Shown: positions 26,132 to 34,287 of the stretch, in pieces
How positions within the stretch are numbered: the first letter of the stretch is position 1
Layout of the letters: the number at the start of each line of letters is the position of its first letter
Origin: UBA9611 sp965237595
Lineage (GTDB): Bacteria > Chloroflexota > Dehalococcoidia > Lucifugimonadales > UBA3495
Assembly: GCA_965237595.1 (NCBI GenBank)
Contig: CBDEFY010000001.1
Span: forward strand, 372,001 to 436,000
DNA: 64,000 bases
Reading direction: 5' to 3'
Program-made: the position numbers and the translations under genes
Notes under the pieces: model-generated
The model's input: the letters and a program-made list of their open reading frames with translations, nothing else
What the model was told of the DNA's origin: nothing
Databases searched by the model: none

Positions 26132-26174
26132 AAAAAGAGAAGACCCAGTCCCTGCCGTAGCCGGAACTGGGTCT
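26132..26174 (-). terminator. Rho-independent terminator of the receiver/GHMP unit
   Basis: On the minus strand AGACCCAGT (26174-26166) pairs with ACTGGGTCT (26149-26141) and is followed by TCTCTTTTTG. It lies 21 bp behind the stop of the 159-residue gene. Confidence 0.85.
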
Positions 26175-26194
26175 GAACGGGAGGGCGGTCGGAT

Positions 26195-26674
26195 TTAGGC
26201 GGCGGCTTGTTGGCGTCCTTGTCCTCCTTGGATGACCTCGGTCAGCTGCCGGTCCATTTCTTCCCGCCGTCGGTTGAAGAAATCCCGGAGCCACTCGTGG
26301 ACGTCGTCAGGAGCGTAGAAAGTCATCATCAGGGGTCCGGAGTCGACGCCCCGTTGACGAGGGTCTTTGGCCAGCAGCCGGCGCTCTATCAATTCGTCTA
26401 TGTCGGTTGCCATGGCCTCATACAGTAGCTTCACCGCTTTGCTGACGGAGCCCGGTTTTGGATCACTCTTGGGATCACCGGCGTTTGGTGTTATTTGCTC
26501 CAACCGGACATTGCCAAGTGGGTCCGCACTGAAACCGGTCCGAAGTCTAGCGTCATCGTCGAACTTCGCTATTTCCTTACCGTCCTGGTCTTCGACCACA
26601 AATTCTGCGCGGTCCGGGTCAATCAGCAGGTTGACCCTCTGATTTCTATAGCCCAAGCCGGTCATGCGCAGCAC
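26195..26674 (-). CDS. Uncharacterised 159-residue protein, last gene of the receiver/GHMP unit
   Basis: No family is recognised. The start at 26674 reads MLRMTGLGYRNQRVNLLIDP. The first half looks beta-rich (EFVVEDQDGKEIAKFDDD, with a LRTGFSADPLGNVRLEQI stretch). The second half is helical and highly charged, ending ERRLLAKDPRQRG, HEWLRDFFNRRREEMDRQLT and QQAAA. There is no signal peptide or membrane segment. It begins 34 bp after the receiver-domain gene and is followed by a terminator, so the two are almost certainly co-transcribed. A binding partner or effector of the receiver protein is possible but unproved. Confidence 0.75.
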   Translation of the reverse strand: MLRMTGLGYRNQRVNLLIDPDRAEFVVEDQDGKEIAKFDDDARLRTGFSADPLGNVRLEQITPNAGDPKSDPKPGSVSKAVKLLYEAMATDIDELIERRLLAKDPRQRGVDSGPLMMTFYAPDDVHEWLRDFFNRRREEMDRQLTEVIQGGQGRQQAAA

Positions 26675-26707
26675 CGTGCTGACTGATCCTTGATTGGGAC
26701 GTGTCTC

Positions 26708-27829
26708 CTAACCGCTGTCTTGGGGGAACGGACCCTTCATCGTCACCCGCGTGGGAGAAAAGAAGTTGGCGCCTTCTTCTCCGGACTCGACGGATTCTTT
26801 TTGTTTGGCTATTTGAATACCGGAGGCTGCGGCGGTGAGGAGGCGCTTGGCTTCCCACTGGTCCGCGACATCGAAAATGAGCTCCCCGGTGTCCAAGAGC
26901 TCATCCATCCGGTTGAGGAACCGGGTAACGTTCAACCTGGTCTGGGGAGCCTCAGTCTCGCCGCTTTCCGAGGCCCTCATATATTTCGTTTTGTACCTCT
27001 TGATGAACTCGTTGGCGGTGCCCTCCGGGACGCTAATGATCGGCGCGATGTTGTTGATGGGCCAACCAGCCTTCATTGCCAGGTAAACCAGGGCGTCGTT
27101 CCGCTTGAGGACATTCGCCTTGCGGCCCGCAGAGATGAACGGGTCCGAAGGGCCGCTGCCCTCAAGCTTTCTACGGGAGTAGGAGGCGAATTCTCGCTTT
27201 ACATTGAGAGTAGGCCTAAGACACCCGTCGAGGGTGACCCCCTCTTCGTAACTCTGAGCATCGTCGTCATCAAAGCTCCAAAGCCCGCCCCGTTTCTGCA
27301 GGTTGCCGAGGCCTGCGCCAAAATATTGTTGCATGAGTTCCTTGATGGCGACGTCGGCGTTTGGGGTAGATACCATCAGGCTGGGCGTGTAGCCCTTGAT
27401 GGCCTCTTCGATGGGCCAAGGGGTTGGGTCCAGTTTCCAGATATAGCCCTGGAACGCACCACCCAAATGGGCGACGACGTAGGGGATCCACTGCCAGGGA
27501 TTCAGCTTACTGCGGACGAAAATCGGCACGTCATAACGACGATGGTACGTCCTCAAAGCTTCAATAACGGACATCCCACAGTGGACGCCGGACCGCGGAT
27601 GGACGTACCCATCGATCATCACGTCCATGGTATTCAGCCCTAAGTCCAGAATCAACGCATCTATTTCTCCGCCCATGAAACCTTTAACTAATGGCAATGC
27701 CTGCTCTTCATCAAGGGCGCAGTACACTTGGGTATCCCCGAGGTTTTCTAGCGACGTCTTCACCAGGACGTGCTGGTCGGGGTCGTCGTCGACATACAAG
27801 AATTTACTTGGAATTTTTATTGAAACCAT
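26708..27829 (-). CDS. Receiver-domain response regulator with a large novel C-terminal region
   Basis: It has 373 residues, with ATG 27829 after AAGGAGG. Residues 8-140 form a CheY-like receiver: acidic pocket D14-D15-D16 (LYVDDDPDQH), phosphoacceptor D62 in ALILDLGLN, the Ser/Thr-position residue in IFVRSK, and the conserved Lys in YIWKLD (132). Between D62 and the next helix is an insertion of about 20 residues (TMDVMIDGYVHPRSGVHCG), unusual for receivers. Residues 150-240 match nothing known. Residues 245-280 look like a helix-turn-helix (YLAMKAGWPINNIAPIISVP). No histidine kinase is nearby; the only candidate partner is the GHMP-type protein upstream on the same strand. It is probably a DNA-binding regulator. 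Confidence 0.82.
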   Translation of the reverse strand: MVSIKIPSKFLYVDDDPDQHVLVKTSLENLGDTQVYCALDEEQALPLVKGFMGGEIDALILDLGLNTMDVMIDGYVHPRSGVHCGMSVIEALRTYHRRYDVPIFVRSKLNPWQWIPYVVAHLGGAFQGYIWKLDPTPWPIEEAIKGYTPSLMVSTPNADVAIKELMQQYFGAGLGNLQKRGGLWSFDDDDAQSYEEGVTLDGCLRPTLNVKREFASYSRRKLEGSGPSDPFISAGRKANVLKRNDALVYLAMKAGWPINNIAPIISVPEGTANEFIKRYKTKYMRASESGETEAPQTRLNVTRFLNRMDELLDTGELIFDVADQWEAKRLLTAAASGIQIAKQKESVESGEEGANFFSPTRVTMKGPFPQDSG

Positions 27830-27894
27830 GACAGCCTCCTTGTTGTCCCTTTGTTAAGGGCATCAATGTAGACTTGTAGCAGGGTCACCACATA

Positions 27895-27910
27895 CCACCA
27901 AAATTGGTGG
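27895..27910. promoter_or_regulatory. Inverted repeat upstream of the receiver gene (candidate operator)
   Basis: CCACCAAAATTGGTGG has 7-bp arms around two bases. It lies 66 bp before the receiver gene start, inside the 274-bp spacer that otherwise holds no gene. Autoregulation by the HTH-containing receiver protein would fit. Confidence 0.4.
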
Positions 27911-28103
27911 ACATTCGCAAAAGGACCTATACGGCACGCCTACAATAGGGGCACCCTGGAACGTGATTCACCATGGCGCCGCAAAGGTGGTATCGCGTAA
28001 AGCGACAGACCTGATGTGTAGGTAATCGGAATTATCCGGTGTCCAGCCACAAAGGGGTATTTTGGAGTGGTGGAGCCGGGTCGTAAAGAGAGAGGGTCTG
28101 AGA

Positions 28104-29999
28104 CTATTTGGGAGGACTCTGAGACGTTATTTCTTCCGTTAAAGCCACGTTCAGACCAGTATTCCTTTCCAGGCGGAAAGAGTAGTCTCCGTTTTCCTTC
28201 ACATGCCTGATCAAATTCAATGGAGTCTTGCAGCAACTCCGAACGTGACGATTGAACGGGCGGACGTACTGCGTCAAAAGGTATTCTCCAGGTAGATCGT
28301 CGGTTCTATTGCGAGCCCGGGACATCGTTTCATAAAGAGCTTCGCCGGAACAATGGACGTTTTCTCCTTCCAGAGCGGCCAGGAGCAGTTGTTTCCCGCC
28401 TCTTACGAGGCCACCGACAGACGCCACATGACGCCTGGTCGAGCTCAAAAACTGGCCTCGAACCCGAACTTCAGGGCGACTCCCAACCATGTCGTCGAAG
28501 AACACGTCCGCTTCTTCGGCAATCGCTTCCTTTTCGTTCAAGCTGTGAAGATATCTTCTTATACAGATGCCATCTTTTTGGAGAATGATCGCCTCTGCAA
28601 CAACTCCCCTAGGTGAGACGTCCATTACGAGCCCCTGGGAGTCCATGCCATCGACCCAAGACGCGTAATCAAGACAAGGGCGCCTTCGCGGGATTTCCGG
28701 GAGGTTGTCAAATATATGGGCGATGTCGCTGTCGCTAAGCAACGCAGTCCCCACGGCAAAGAGTAGATCGCCGCCACCGGCCGATCCGGATAGCTTTATC
28801 CCCGCATCCTCGGTACCGGGAAACTCGTTGATAATCTTTCGAAATGTATCGGCGGAAAGGTCAAAATGCAGGCTCGATAGGTTCAACATGAAGAGAATTC
28901 GTTGCTGACAGTTCATCGCCTCGAAAAGGAGCTTCTTCCAGCTGTCATTTGCCCCGTCGGTGAGAAGATGTTGGAAGGCGAAGATACATTCTGCTGACAC
29001 TTCGGTGAGGATATTCCTGTATGCGTCTTGGCCAAACCGGCGAGGCCTAGCCGCCACATCGCTTAATAGATCAGACTCCTCCGAACTCTTTCCGAGCTTT
29101 GGAATTACCTCACTCGCCATGTAGCCGATGGCGTCCGGAACAGTCTGCCCCAAAACTTCCCCAAGCCTTCGGCTGTCACTAGCTAGCCGGCTGGGCCGGC
29201 CAGACCACACTAAGCCAAAATCGACCGGCCAAGGCGGAAGGTCCGCCTCGGAACCCACAAGCGGGTGGGCAATGTAATCCCGGTTCGGTTGTTCGGTCAC
29301 GGGGACCGGCCGACTATTGTTTTCACCTAGCCATTCCTCTTTCGCCGGTTGTGGCAGGACATACAGCATGGGATATCGGCCTGGCACAACAGCCGAAATA
29401 AGTCCTGCTCCTGACGCCCGCCCGTCCATAATCGCAAGCTCAAGCTTGCTTGCCAACTGGAAGACCTTCTCCGGTCCCGAATCGACTGGGAAAGTCCCAT
29501 CGAGGCTCCGGCACTTGGTTGCCGATACGTCTTCGGCATCAAGACTTTCCGTGGCAAGCAGAAATGAAGTGGCCAGAGCCACCGAAAAAGCCCCCTCAAC
29601 GTTGAGACCACAATGAGGCGGCAATTCACAAAGTAGATGAACCTTCAGCCCATACTGCCATGGTCCCAGCTGCTTTTTTCCAATCTGAGCAAGCGCCGAT
29701 AGGGCTTTTTCGTATGACTCCAGTTGATTTCGGAACCGAAACGGACTCTCTCCGGATGTCCCTTCTGCTTCAGACAGAGAGAAATACTCCGAGGGCACGA
29801 AGTATTTGCAGCCCGCCAAAGTTATCCGGTCATTGTCCGGCTCTGTTTGTTCGGATAGCCCAACATACACCCGGAGGGGCAGCCCCTGAACCAAAGCGGG
29901 CACTCCTAAATTAAGAAACGATGTCCCCGCACCAGTAAAATCCCAATGCGGCGGAGGATACCACGAAGCTCTCGGGGAAAAACGAATCATAAACCTCAC
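28104..29999 (-). CDS. GHMP-kinase-superfamily-like protein with C-terminal winged-helix-like domain
   Basis: The frame gives 631 residues from GTG 29999; ATG 29990, five bases after GAGG, is equally likely. An N-terminal SPRASWYPPPHWDFTGAGTS resembles GHMP motif 1. Residues 127-141 (PPHCGLNVEGAFSVA) occupy the place of the phosphate-binding motif 2 (PxxxGLGSSAA). Residues 187-200 (ELAIMDGRASGAGL) fit the following segment with the catalytic acidic residue, and residues 400-417 (GIKLSGSAGGGDLLFAVG) are a good motif 3. The motif spacing is wider than in classic 300-residue GHMP kinases. Residues about 520-612 (LLAALEGENVHCSGEALYET, YLLTQYVRPFNRHVR, NGDYSFRLE) look like an OmpR-type winged helix. 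I know no such fusion. Motif 2 lacks the usual SS pair, so catalysis is uncertain. Soluble. Confidence 0.7.
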   Translation of the reverse strand: MRFMIRFSPRASWYPPPHWDFTGAGTSFLNLGVPALVQGLPLRVYVGLSEQTEPDNDRITLAGCKYFVPSEYFSLSEAEGTSGESPFRFRNQLESYEKALSALAQIGKKQLGPWQYGLKVHLLCELPPHCGLNVEGAFSVALATSFLLATESLDAEDVSATKCRSLDGTFPVDSGPEKVFQLASKLELAIMDGRASGAGLISAVVPGRYPMLYVLPQPAKEEWLGENNSRPVPVTEQPNRDYIAHPLVGSEADLPPWPVDFGLVWSGRPSRLASDSRRLGEVLGQTVPDAIGYMASEVIPKLGKSSEESDLLSDVAARPRRFGQDAYRNILTEVSAECIFAFQHLLTDGANDSWKKLLFEAMNCQQRILFMLNLSSLHFDLSADTFRKIINEFPGTEDAGIKLSGSAGGGDLLFAVGTALLSDSDIAHIFDNLPEIPRRRPCLDYASWVDGMDSQGLVMDVSPRGVVAEAIILQKDGICIRRYLHSLNEKEAIAEEADVFFDDMVGSRPEVRVRGQFLSSTRRHVASVGGLVRGGKQLLLAALEGENVHCSGEALYETMSRARNRTDDLPGEYLLTQYVRPFNRHVRSCCKTPLNLIRHVKENGDYSFRLERNTGLNVALTEEITSQSPPK

Positions 30000-30026
30000 G
30001 GTATCTGAGTTTGATCTCGTAGCTGT

Positions 30027-30224
30027 TCAACGGTTGTCGGGCCATGTTTTCTCCCCCTTACAGGTCGGCATCTCGAGCGTGCCTTGTATACTCCCGGTCG
30101 GCTGGATGGTCAACTCCATCGGCGGCTGCGATGAATCGTTATTCACCTTTTTTGGGCTGTTGAGCTGCCCTGCCACCTCTGACGATGACTGGTAGGCAAC
30201 GCTGGCAGATTCAGCATCCCACAA
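30027..30224 (-). CDS. Small open frame upstream of the GHMP-like gene (doubtful)
   Basis: A 65-residue frame from TTG 30224 (MWDAESASVAYQSSSEV) ends with TGA at 30029-30027. It lies in the same frame as, and 27 bp before, the GHMP-like gene. A separate 44-residue frame beginning MARQPLNSYEIKLRY at ATG 30045 has the better ribosome site (AAGGGGGAG) and overlaps the GHMP-like start. One of these may be a leader peptide, or the GHMP-like N-terminus may be frameshifted. It could also be non-coding promoter DNA between divergent genes. Confidence 0.25.
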   Translation of the reverse strand: MWDAESASVAYQSSSEVAGQLNSPKKVNNDSSQPPMELTIQPTGSIQGTLEMPTCKGEKTWPDNR

Positions 30225-30237
30225 TTAGGAGTAGACC

Positions 30238-32088
30238 ATGTCCAAGCCTCGCAACGAGCAGTACCAATTCCGATGGCAAGACCACTATGAAACGTTACAG
30301 GTACACATCAATGCCGACCCGGAAGTAATCTCTGCGGCGTACCGAAAATTGGCTCAGATGTACCATCCGGACCGGAATAGCGGCGATCCGTCATTCGAGG
30401 AGCGCCTCAAGAAGATCAATGAGGCCTATGAAGTCCTCTCAGATCCTCGGCGCCGCAACACGTACGATCAAGCCTACCAGACCCACTACCATATCGACCC
30501 GGCGGCGAACGAAGAGTCTGAGGACGCTAACGATTGGGGCGCCGGCTTTTCGCCGCTTGTTCGCATCGCCAGCAGCTCTGGGGCGGTGGTGTTCCACGAT
30601 CAACACCAAGAGCCTTACATGGCACTGCCTATCGACGGCAAGCTGGAGGTGTGGCCGGTCCACAGTCGGCGAGTGAAGAGTTGGCTGACGATGCGCTCTT
30701 GGGCCGAAACCCGTAAAGCAACTTCGGCTGGAGAGCTTGCTGCCGCCCAGAACCTGCTCGCTAGCATCGCAACGTTCGATGGGCCCGAGCAACCACTCCA
30801 CGTCCGGGTTGCCTGGCATGAAGACATGCTTTGGTACGACCTGGGGGATGGGAGGGCCGTGAAACTGACTGGGCAGGGTTGGGAGATTGTGGAGCAGAGC
30901 CCCGTCATTTTTAAGCGGTTTCGGCACCAATTGACCCAAGCGACGCCGGTGACTGGCGGTGACTTCGCTCAGATGTTCCAATTCGCGGCGCCGACCCTCG
31001 AAAGGGAAGACGCGTTGCTATTGAGCGTGGCCACACTGGCAGCGATGGTGCCGAGTAGCCCGCGCCCTGCAATTTCTTTGGCCGGCGCCCAAGGGTCCGG
31101 GAAGAGCATTGCCAGCAAAGTTATCAAAAGGGTAATCGACCCCAGCACGGTACCCAGTATCAGACGAATACCAGACTTCAGAGAACTCCAACTCCAACTC
31201 GAGCAGAACTGGGTGCTCAACATCGACAACGTCACACAGATGTCACCGGAGATTTCAGACGCTCTGGCGTCTGCCATCACCAGTGACAGTGACCTACGCC
31301 GGTACCTTTACACCGACCAAGACCTCCTCCAGTTCGACTACATGCGACCGGTAATCCTAAACGGTATCTCACACGCCCCGCAAAGAGCGGACCTACTAGA
31401 TCGGTCCTTCCTGATCACGTTGCAACGAATTCCGGGCGATATCCGGGTGGGCGAAGAGGATCTGTGGCCGGCGTTCGAAACGGCACTTCTAGGAATTCTG
31501 GGCGGCGCCTTCGACATCCTTTCGAAGGCCATTACCCTGAGGCCCAAGGTTCGGCTGAATAACACGCCGCGTATGGCCGATTTCGCGGCGTGGGGTTACG
31601 CGATCGCCGAGGCGGCGGGGTGGGGCGGCTCCGCCTTCCTGATAGCGTACCACCGAAATATCGAAGAGCAACACCGCGAAGCCATCGCCGCCTCGCCACT
31701 GGCCCAAGTGGTGATCAAGTTCATTGACAGCGTGGGAGCGTGGCAAGGGCCGGTTTCTTCGTTGAAAGTCAAACTCGAAGAGGTGGCGGTCCGGCATGGG
31801 CTTGACGTCTCGCACCATCGCAGCGGATGGCCCCGGGACGCAGCTCGACTCTCGAAAGAGCTTCGCCGGCATCAAGAGACTTTGCGGGCAGCGGGGGCAG
31901 AGGTCTCCTTCGGCTACCAAGGCAACCGGCGAGCCGTGCGGCTGCGAACCCTGAGGGAATCCACCGTCGGTACCGTCGGCAATGACGATCGCGGGAACGG
32001 AATTGGCACCAGCGATAAACCCGGCGCCTGGCAAGAGTACCGCGACGGTACCGACACAACCGACGGTAAAATCCGGCTGCATCGGTAA
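30238..32088 (+). CDS. J-domain fused to a phage/plasmid-type replicative ATPase
   Basis: It has 616 residues, with ATG 30238 after TTAGGAGTAG. Residues 16-80 are a complete J-domain (HYETLQVHINADPEVISAAY) with the essential HPD at 43-45 and the helix IV end LSDPRRRNTYDQAY, able to stimulate a DnaK ATPase. Residues about 100-250 are a beta-rich linker of unknown fold. Residues 276-395 form a P-loop ATPase with Walker A GAQGSGKS (283-290), Walker B NWVLNIDN (324-331), sensor NGISHAP and arginines in RADLLDRSF. This resembles the helicase-type ATPases that accompany phage and plasmid primases. The C-terminus has the low-complexity TVGTVG tail often seen on those proteins. The fusion suggests chaperone-assisted replication of a mobile element. 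It is divergent from the GHMP-like gene. Confidence 0.85.
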   Translation: MSKPRNEQYQFRWQDHYETLQVHINADPEVISAAYRKLAQMYHPDRNSGDPSFEERLKKINEAYEVLSDPRRRNTYDQAYQTHYHIDPAANEESEDANDWGAGFSPLVRIASSSGAVVFHDQHQEPYMALPIDGKLEVWPVHSRRVKSWLTMRSWAETRKATSAGELAAAQNLLASIATFDGPEQPLHVRVAWHEDMLWYDLGDGRAVKLTGQGWEIVEQSPVIFKRFRHQLTQATPVTGGDFAQMFQFAAPTLEREDALLLSVATLAAMVPSSPRPAISLAGAQGSGKSIASKVIKRVIDPSTVPSIRRIPDFRELQLQLEQNWVLNIDNVTQMSPEISDALASAITSDSDLRRYLYTDQDLLQFDYMRPVILNGISHAPQRADLLDRSFLITLQRIPGDIRVGEEDLWPAFETALLGILGGAFDILSKAITLRPKVRLNNTPRMADFAAWGYAIAEAAGWGGSAFLIAYHRNIEEQHREAIAASPLAQVVIKFIDSVGAWQGPVSSLKVKLEEVAVRHGLDVSHHRSGWPRDAARLSKELRRHQETLRAAGAEVSFGYQGNRRAVRLRTLRESTVGTVGNDDRGNGIGTSDKPGAWQEYRDGTDTTDGKIRLHR

Positions 32089-32106
32089 CCACTAGACGCT
32101 TAGCCT

Positions 32107-32150
32107 AAAAGCCGTGCCCGGCGAAGCTCCAATCGCCGGGCACGGCTTTT
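32107..32150 (+). terminator. Very strong rho-independent terminator
   Basis: AAGCCGTGCCCGGCGA pairs perfectly with TCGCCGGGCACGGCTT across an 8-base loop (AGCTCCAA), followed by TT. It begins 19 bp after the J-domain ATPase stop. Flanking A and T runs would let it work in both directions. Confidence 0.95.
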
Positions 32151-32530
32151 GTCACGTTCCGCCGGTTTCCCGCTTGGTGGTCTCTTAAATTATCGACTCA
32201 ACGATGGCCATGATTCGGGAATTCTTAGGATCAATCGAGGATGCCAGCAGAAAGTGGATGGCTCCGTTGTCCTCAGACCTTCCATTTCAGCTACAGCGCA
32301 ACTAGTCCGGTCTGGTGTGCATATCCTGTCCGGCCTTGGTCCCGGTGTATTTTCTCTCCGGACCGTTCCCTTTCTTCACCCCAATATTATTCAGACTTCG
32401 AAGTGTGTTTATACGATACCTGGCCTATTTTGTTACAGCACTCACAACATTTTGCGGTAATTTCTCCGATTATAATCATTTACTATGACAAAAGGTATCA
32501 GAACCATTCATCACGTTTAGGAGGAGAACG
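32151..32530. other. Upstream region of the next operon, no gene
   Basis: AT-rich in its last third, with a perfect -10 hexamer TATAAT at 32471-32476 (no good -35 at the usual distance) and AGGAGGAG just before the ATG at 32531. It looks like a promoter and leader region. Confidence 0.45.
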
Positions 32531-33196
32531 ATGGAATACCTAGGAACAGGGATGAGCGTTGGCCCGGCAACCCAGAGTGTAGCTGATCTCTACGAACAGC
32601 CGGGGTCGCCCGGGGGCCAAACCTGGAGCCGGTACGGTGTAAAAACCGCGCAAATGCTGCAGGGCGAAGCCATGAGCGTCATTGGAGGCGGCGAAACTGG
32701 GGCCATGTTCTACCGGGCGACCATTGAGCTTCATCAGTTGAACGGCCTCCCACCGCAGCCGAACCTAACTGGGTGGTGGATTGGGGACGTCGACGTTCAA
32801 TCTGGGTCCCGGCCAGTGAGATTGGGCTCCGCTCAAGGGTTCGCCTTGTTTGACGGGGCAGCCGATTGGCTGCATACCCAAGAAGGCCAGGCCCTGCAGA
32901 TGGAGAAGCTCACCTATATCTATCACGAGCTACCCGGGATCGGTGCTAACACCGAGAAAGCAAAAGAGCTCTTCTATCAGGCTCAGGCCGGCGCCCAGCC
33001 AGTAAACGGCTTCGACCCGTATGCCAGAGGCAAAGTGAAGACTTCAAATAGCCCGACTCCGACCCCGGCTGAGTTCGTTCAAAACAAAGGGCTTGGGGAA
33101 GCCGGGGCCGTGGTCTTGATAGCTTCGATGGGTTCAGGCTCCGGCCAAGCAGCAGTTCAATGCATCGTCGAGATGTGGAACGAATTCTTTGGATAA
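32531..33196 (+). CDS. Uncharacterised protein with a GSGSG loop near its C-terminus
   Basis: This is a 221-residue soluble protein with ATG 32531 after AGGAGGAG. No family is recognised with confidence. Notable parts are MSVIGGGETGAMFYRATIEL (residues about 48-67) and a final segment AVVLIASMGSGSGQAAVQCI that looks like a beta-strand, glycine loop and helix. That last motif resembles the T4 phosphate loop of tubulin/FtsZ proteins (GGGTGSG), but it lies at residue 200, far later than in FtsZ, and no other tubulin motif is visible, so I do not assign it. The next gene starts 39 bp downstream with its own ribosome site, so they form an operon. Confidence 0.7.
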   Translation: MEYLGTGMSVGPATQSVADLYEQPGSPGGQTWSRYGVKTAQMLQGEAMSVIGGGETGAMFYRATIELHQLNGLPPQPNLTGWWIGDVDVQSGSRPVRLGSAQGFALFDGAADWLHTQEGQALQMEKLTYIYHELPGIGANTEKAKELFYQAQAGAQPVNGFDPYARGKVKTSNSPTPTPAEFVQNKGLGEAGAVVLIASMGSGSGQAAVQCIVEMWNEFFG

Positions 33197-33235
33197 ACAG
33201 CTAGACGCCGACATCATGCGTGGAGGAGAAAAACA

Positions 33236-34153
33236 ATGGCTAAGAGCAAACTTAAAATTAAGGTAGACCTGATACCGCCCGCACTACAGGGTGGCGGACT
33301 CCTCTCAACAGATCCGCGAGCCCTTAACGTGAAAAACAACTTCGTCTGGGATGAGCAACAACTCAAGGCAGGGAAGCTAGACAAAGTGATTGTGGTAAGC
33401 GCCACCCATGCTGAAGCGAGCCGGGGTATAGAAACCGGCCACATCAAATTGTCCGATCCCGAATACCAGAATCTAATGAAGGCTGGCGACTTGGACCCAC
33501 GAGACCGCATCGAAACGCTTAGGGCCTTCGAGCGGACCCATTCCAGTATGTCTCCAATGGCCCTCTGCCGGGCTCAGGCCGTTCTCGCCGCCCCGATATT
33601 GCACCTTCCAATTATCGGCCACCTTTATAGCACCAGGGTAGTTCTTTACGGTGACAACTCCACCGACTTGAGCGACCTGCTGCTTTTGGGTGCCGGGCGG
33701 ACGTTCATGGCCCCGTGCCACCTCAGCACCTCCCACGACCCAAATACCATCTGGTGGCGGGAAGACGAACGGACCCATGAGGTGACTCAACGGCTGGGCC
33801 ACAGCCCCCAGGGGCCGCAACGGCTCATCATGGAGACAGTCGACCTTGGCAAGGGAGCAACCATGTTTTACGACATGGCGGCTGCCCAGGAGCGTCCGGT
33901 ACGCATGGTCGTAATGTACTGGAGCCATGTGCCAGTCAACCCCACCGCCCTATCAGACATGTGCGAAGAAGTCGCCGAAGCGTACGGTGTGACCAACTGT
34001 CTACCGGTCCAGATTTACGGCGACGACTTTTTGCAAGGCCTGGTCAGTCACCAGCAAGCAGCCGCCCGTTGCTGGGTTTACTTCGACTACCTTACGGCAG
34101 GTCCCTTTAGCAAGGTAGCCGACGGTGCCTTGGAAGTGATTCAAAGTCGGTAA
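33236..34153 (+). CDS. Uncharacterised 305-residue protein in the same operon
   Basis: ATG 33236 lies after GGAGGAG. The family is unknown to me. The protein has alternating strands and helices: KVIVVSATHAEASRGIETGH, PILHLPIIGHLYSTRVVLYG, RPVRMVVMYWSHVPVNPTAL and VTNCLPVQIYGDDFL read like a Rossmann-like or nucleotide-binding fold, without a clear P-loop. There is no signal or membrane segment. Together with the preceding gene it could be a two-subunit version of a single larger protein, but I cannot show this. It is followed after 134 bp by a small membrane protein gene. Confidence 0.7.
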   Translation: MAKSKLKIKVDLIPPALQGGGLLSTDPRALNVKNNFVWDEQQLKAGKLDKVIVVSATHAEASRGIETGHIKLSDPEYQNLMKAGDLDPRDRIETLRAFERTHSSMSPMALCRAQAVLAAPILHLPIIGHLYSTRVVLYGDNSTDLSDLLLLGAGRTFMAPCHLSTSHDPNTIWWREDERTHEVTQRLGHSPQGPQRLIMETVDLGKGATMFYDMAAAQERPVRMVVMYWSHVPVNPTALSDMCEEVAEAYGVTNCLPVQIYGDDFLQGLVSHQQAAARCWVYFDYLTAGPFSKVADGALEVIQSR

Positions 34154-34287
34154 AACGGGGCTACGGCCAGCTCGCGGTCGGAGAGTCGCGCCAACGATCC
34201 CCTTGCCGACTCGGAAAACCAAGCGGCTGACAATCACCAAGAGCAAACCACCACCCAATCTGAACCTGCTGGATCATAGGAGGGAAT

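Noticed and set aside
32531..33196. Annotating the gene as a tubulin/FtsZ homologue
   Set aside because: Only one short glycine loop agrees; the position and the other motifs do not.
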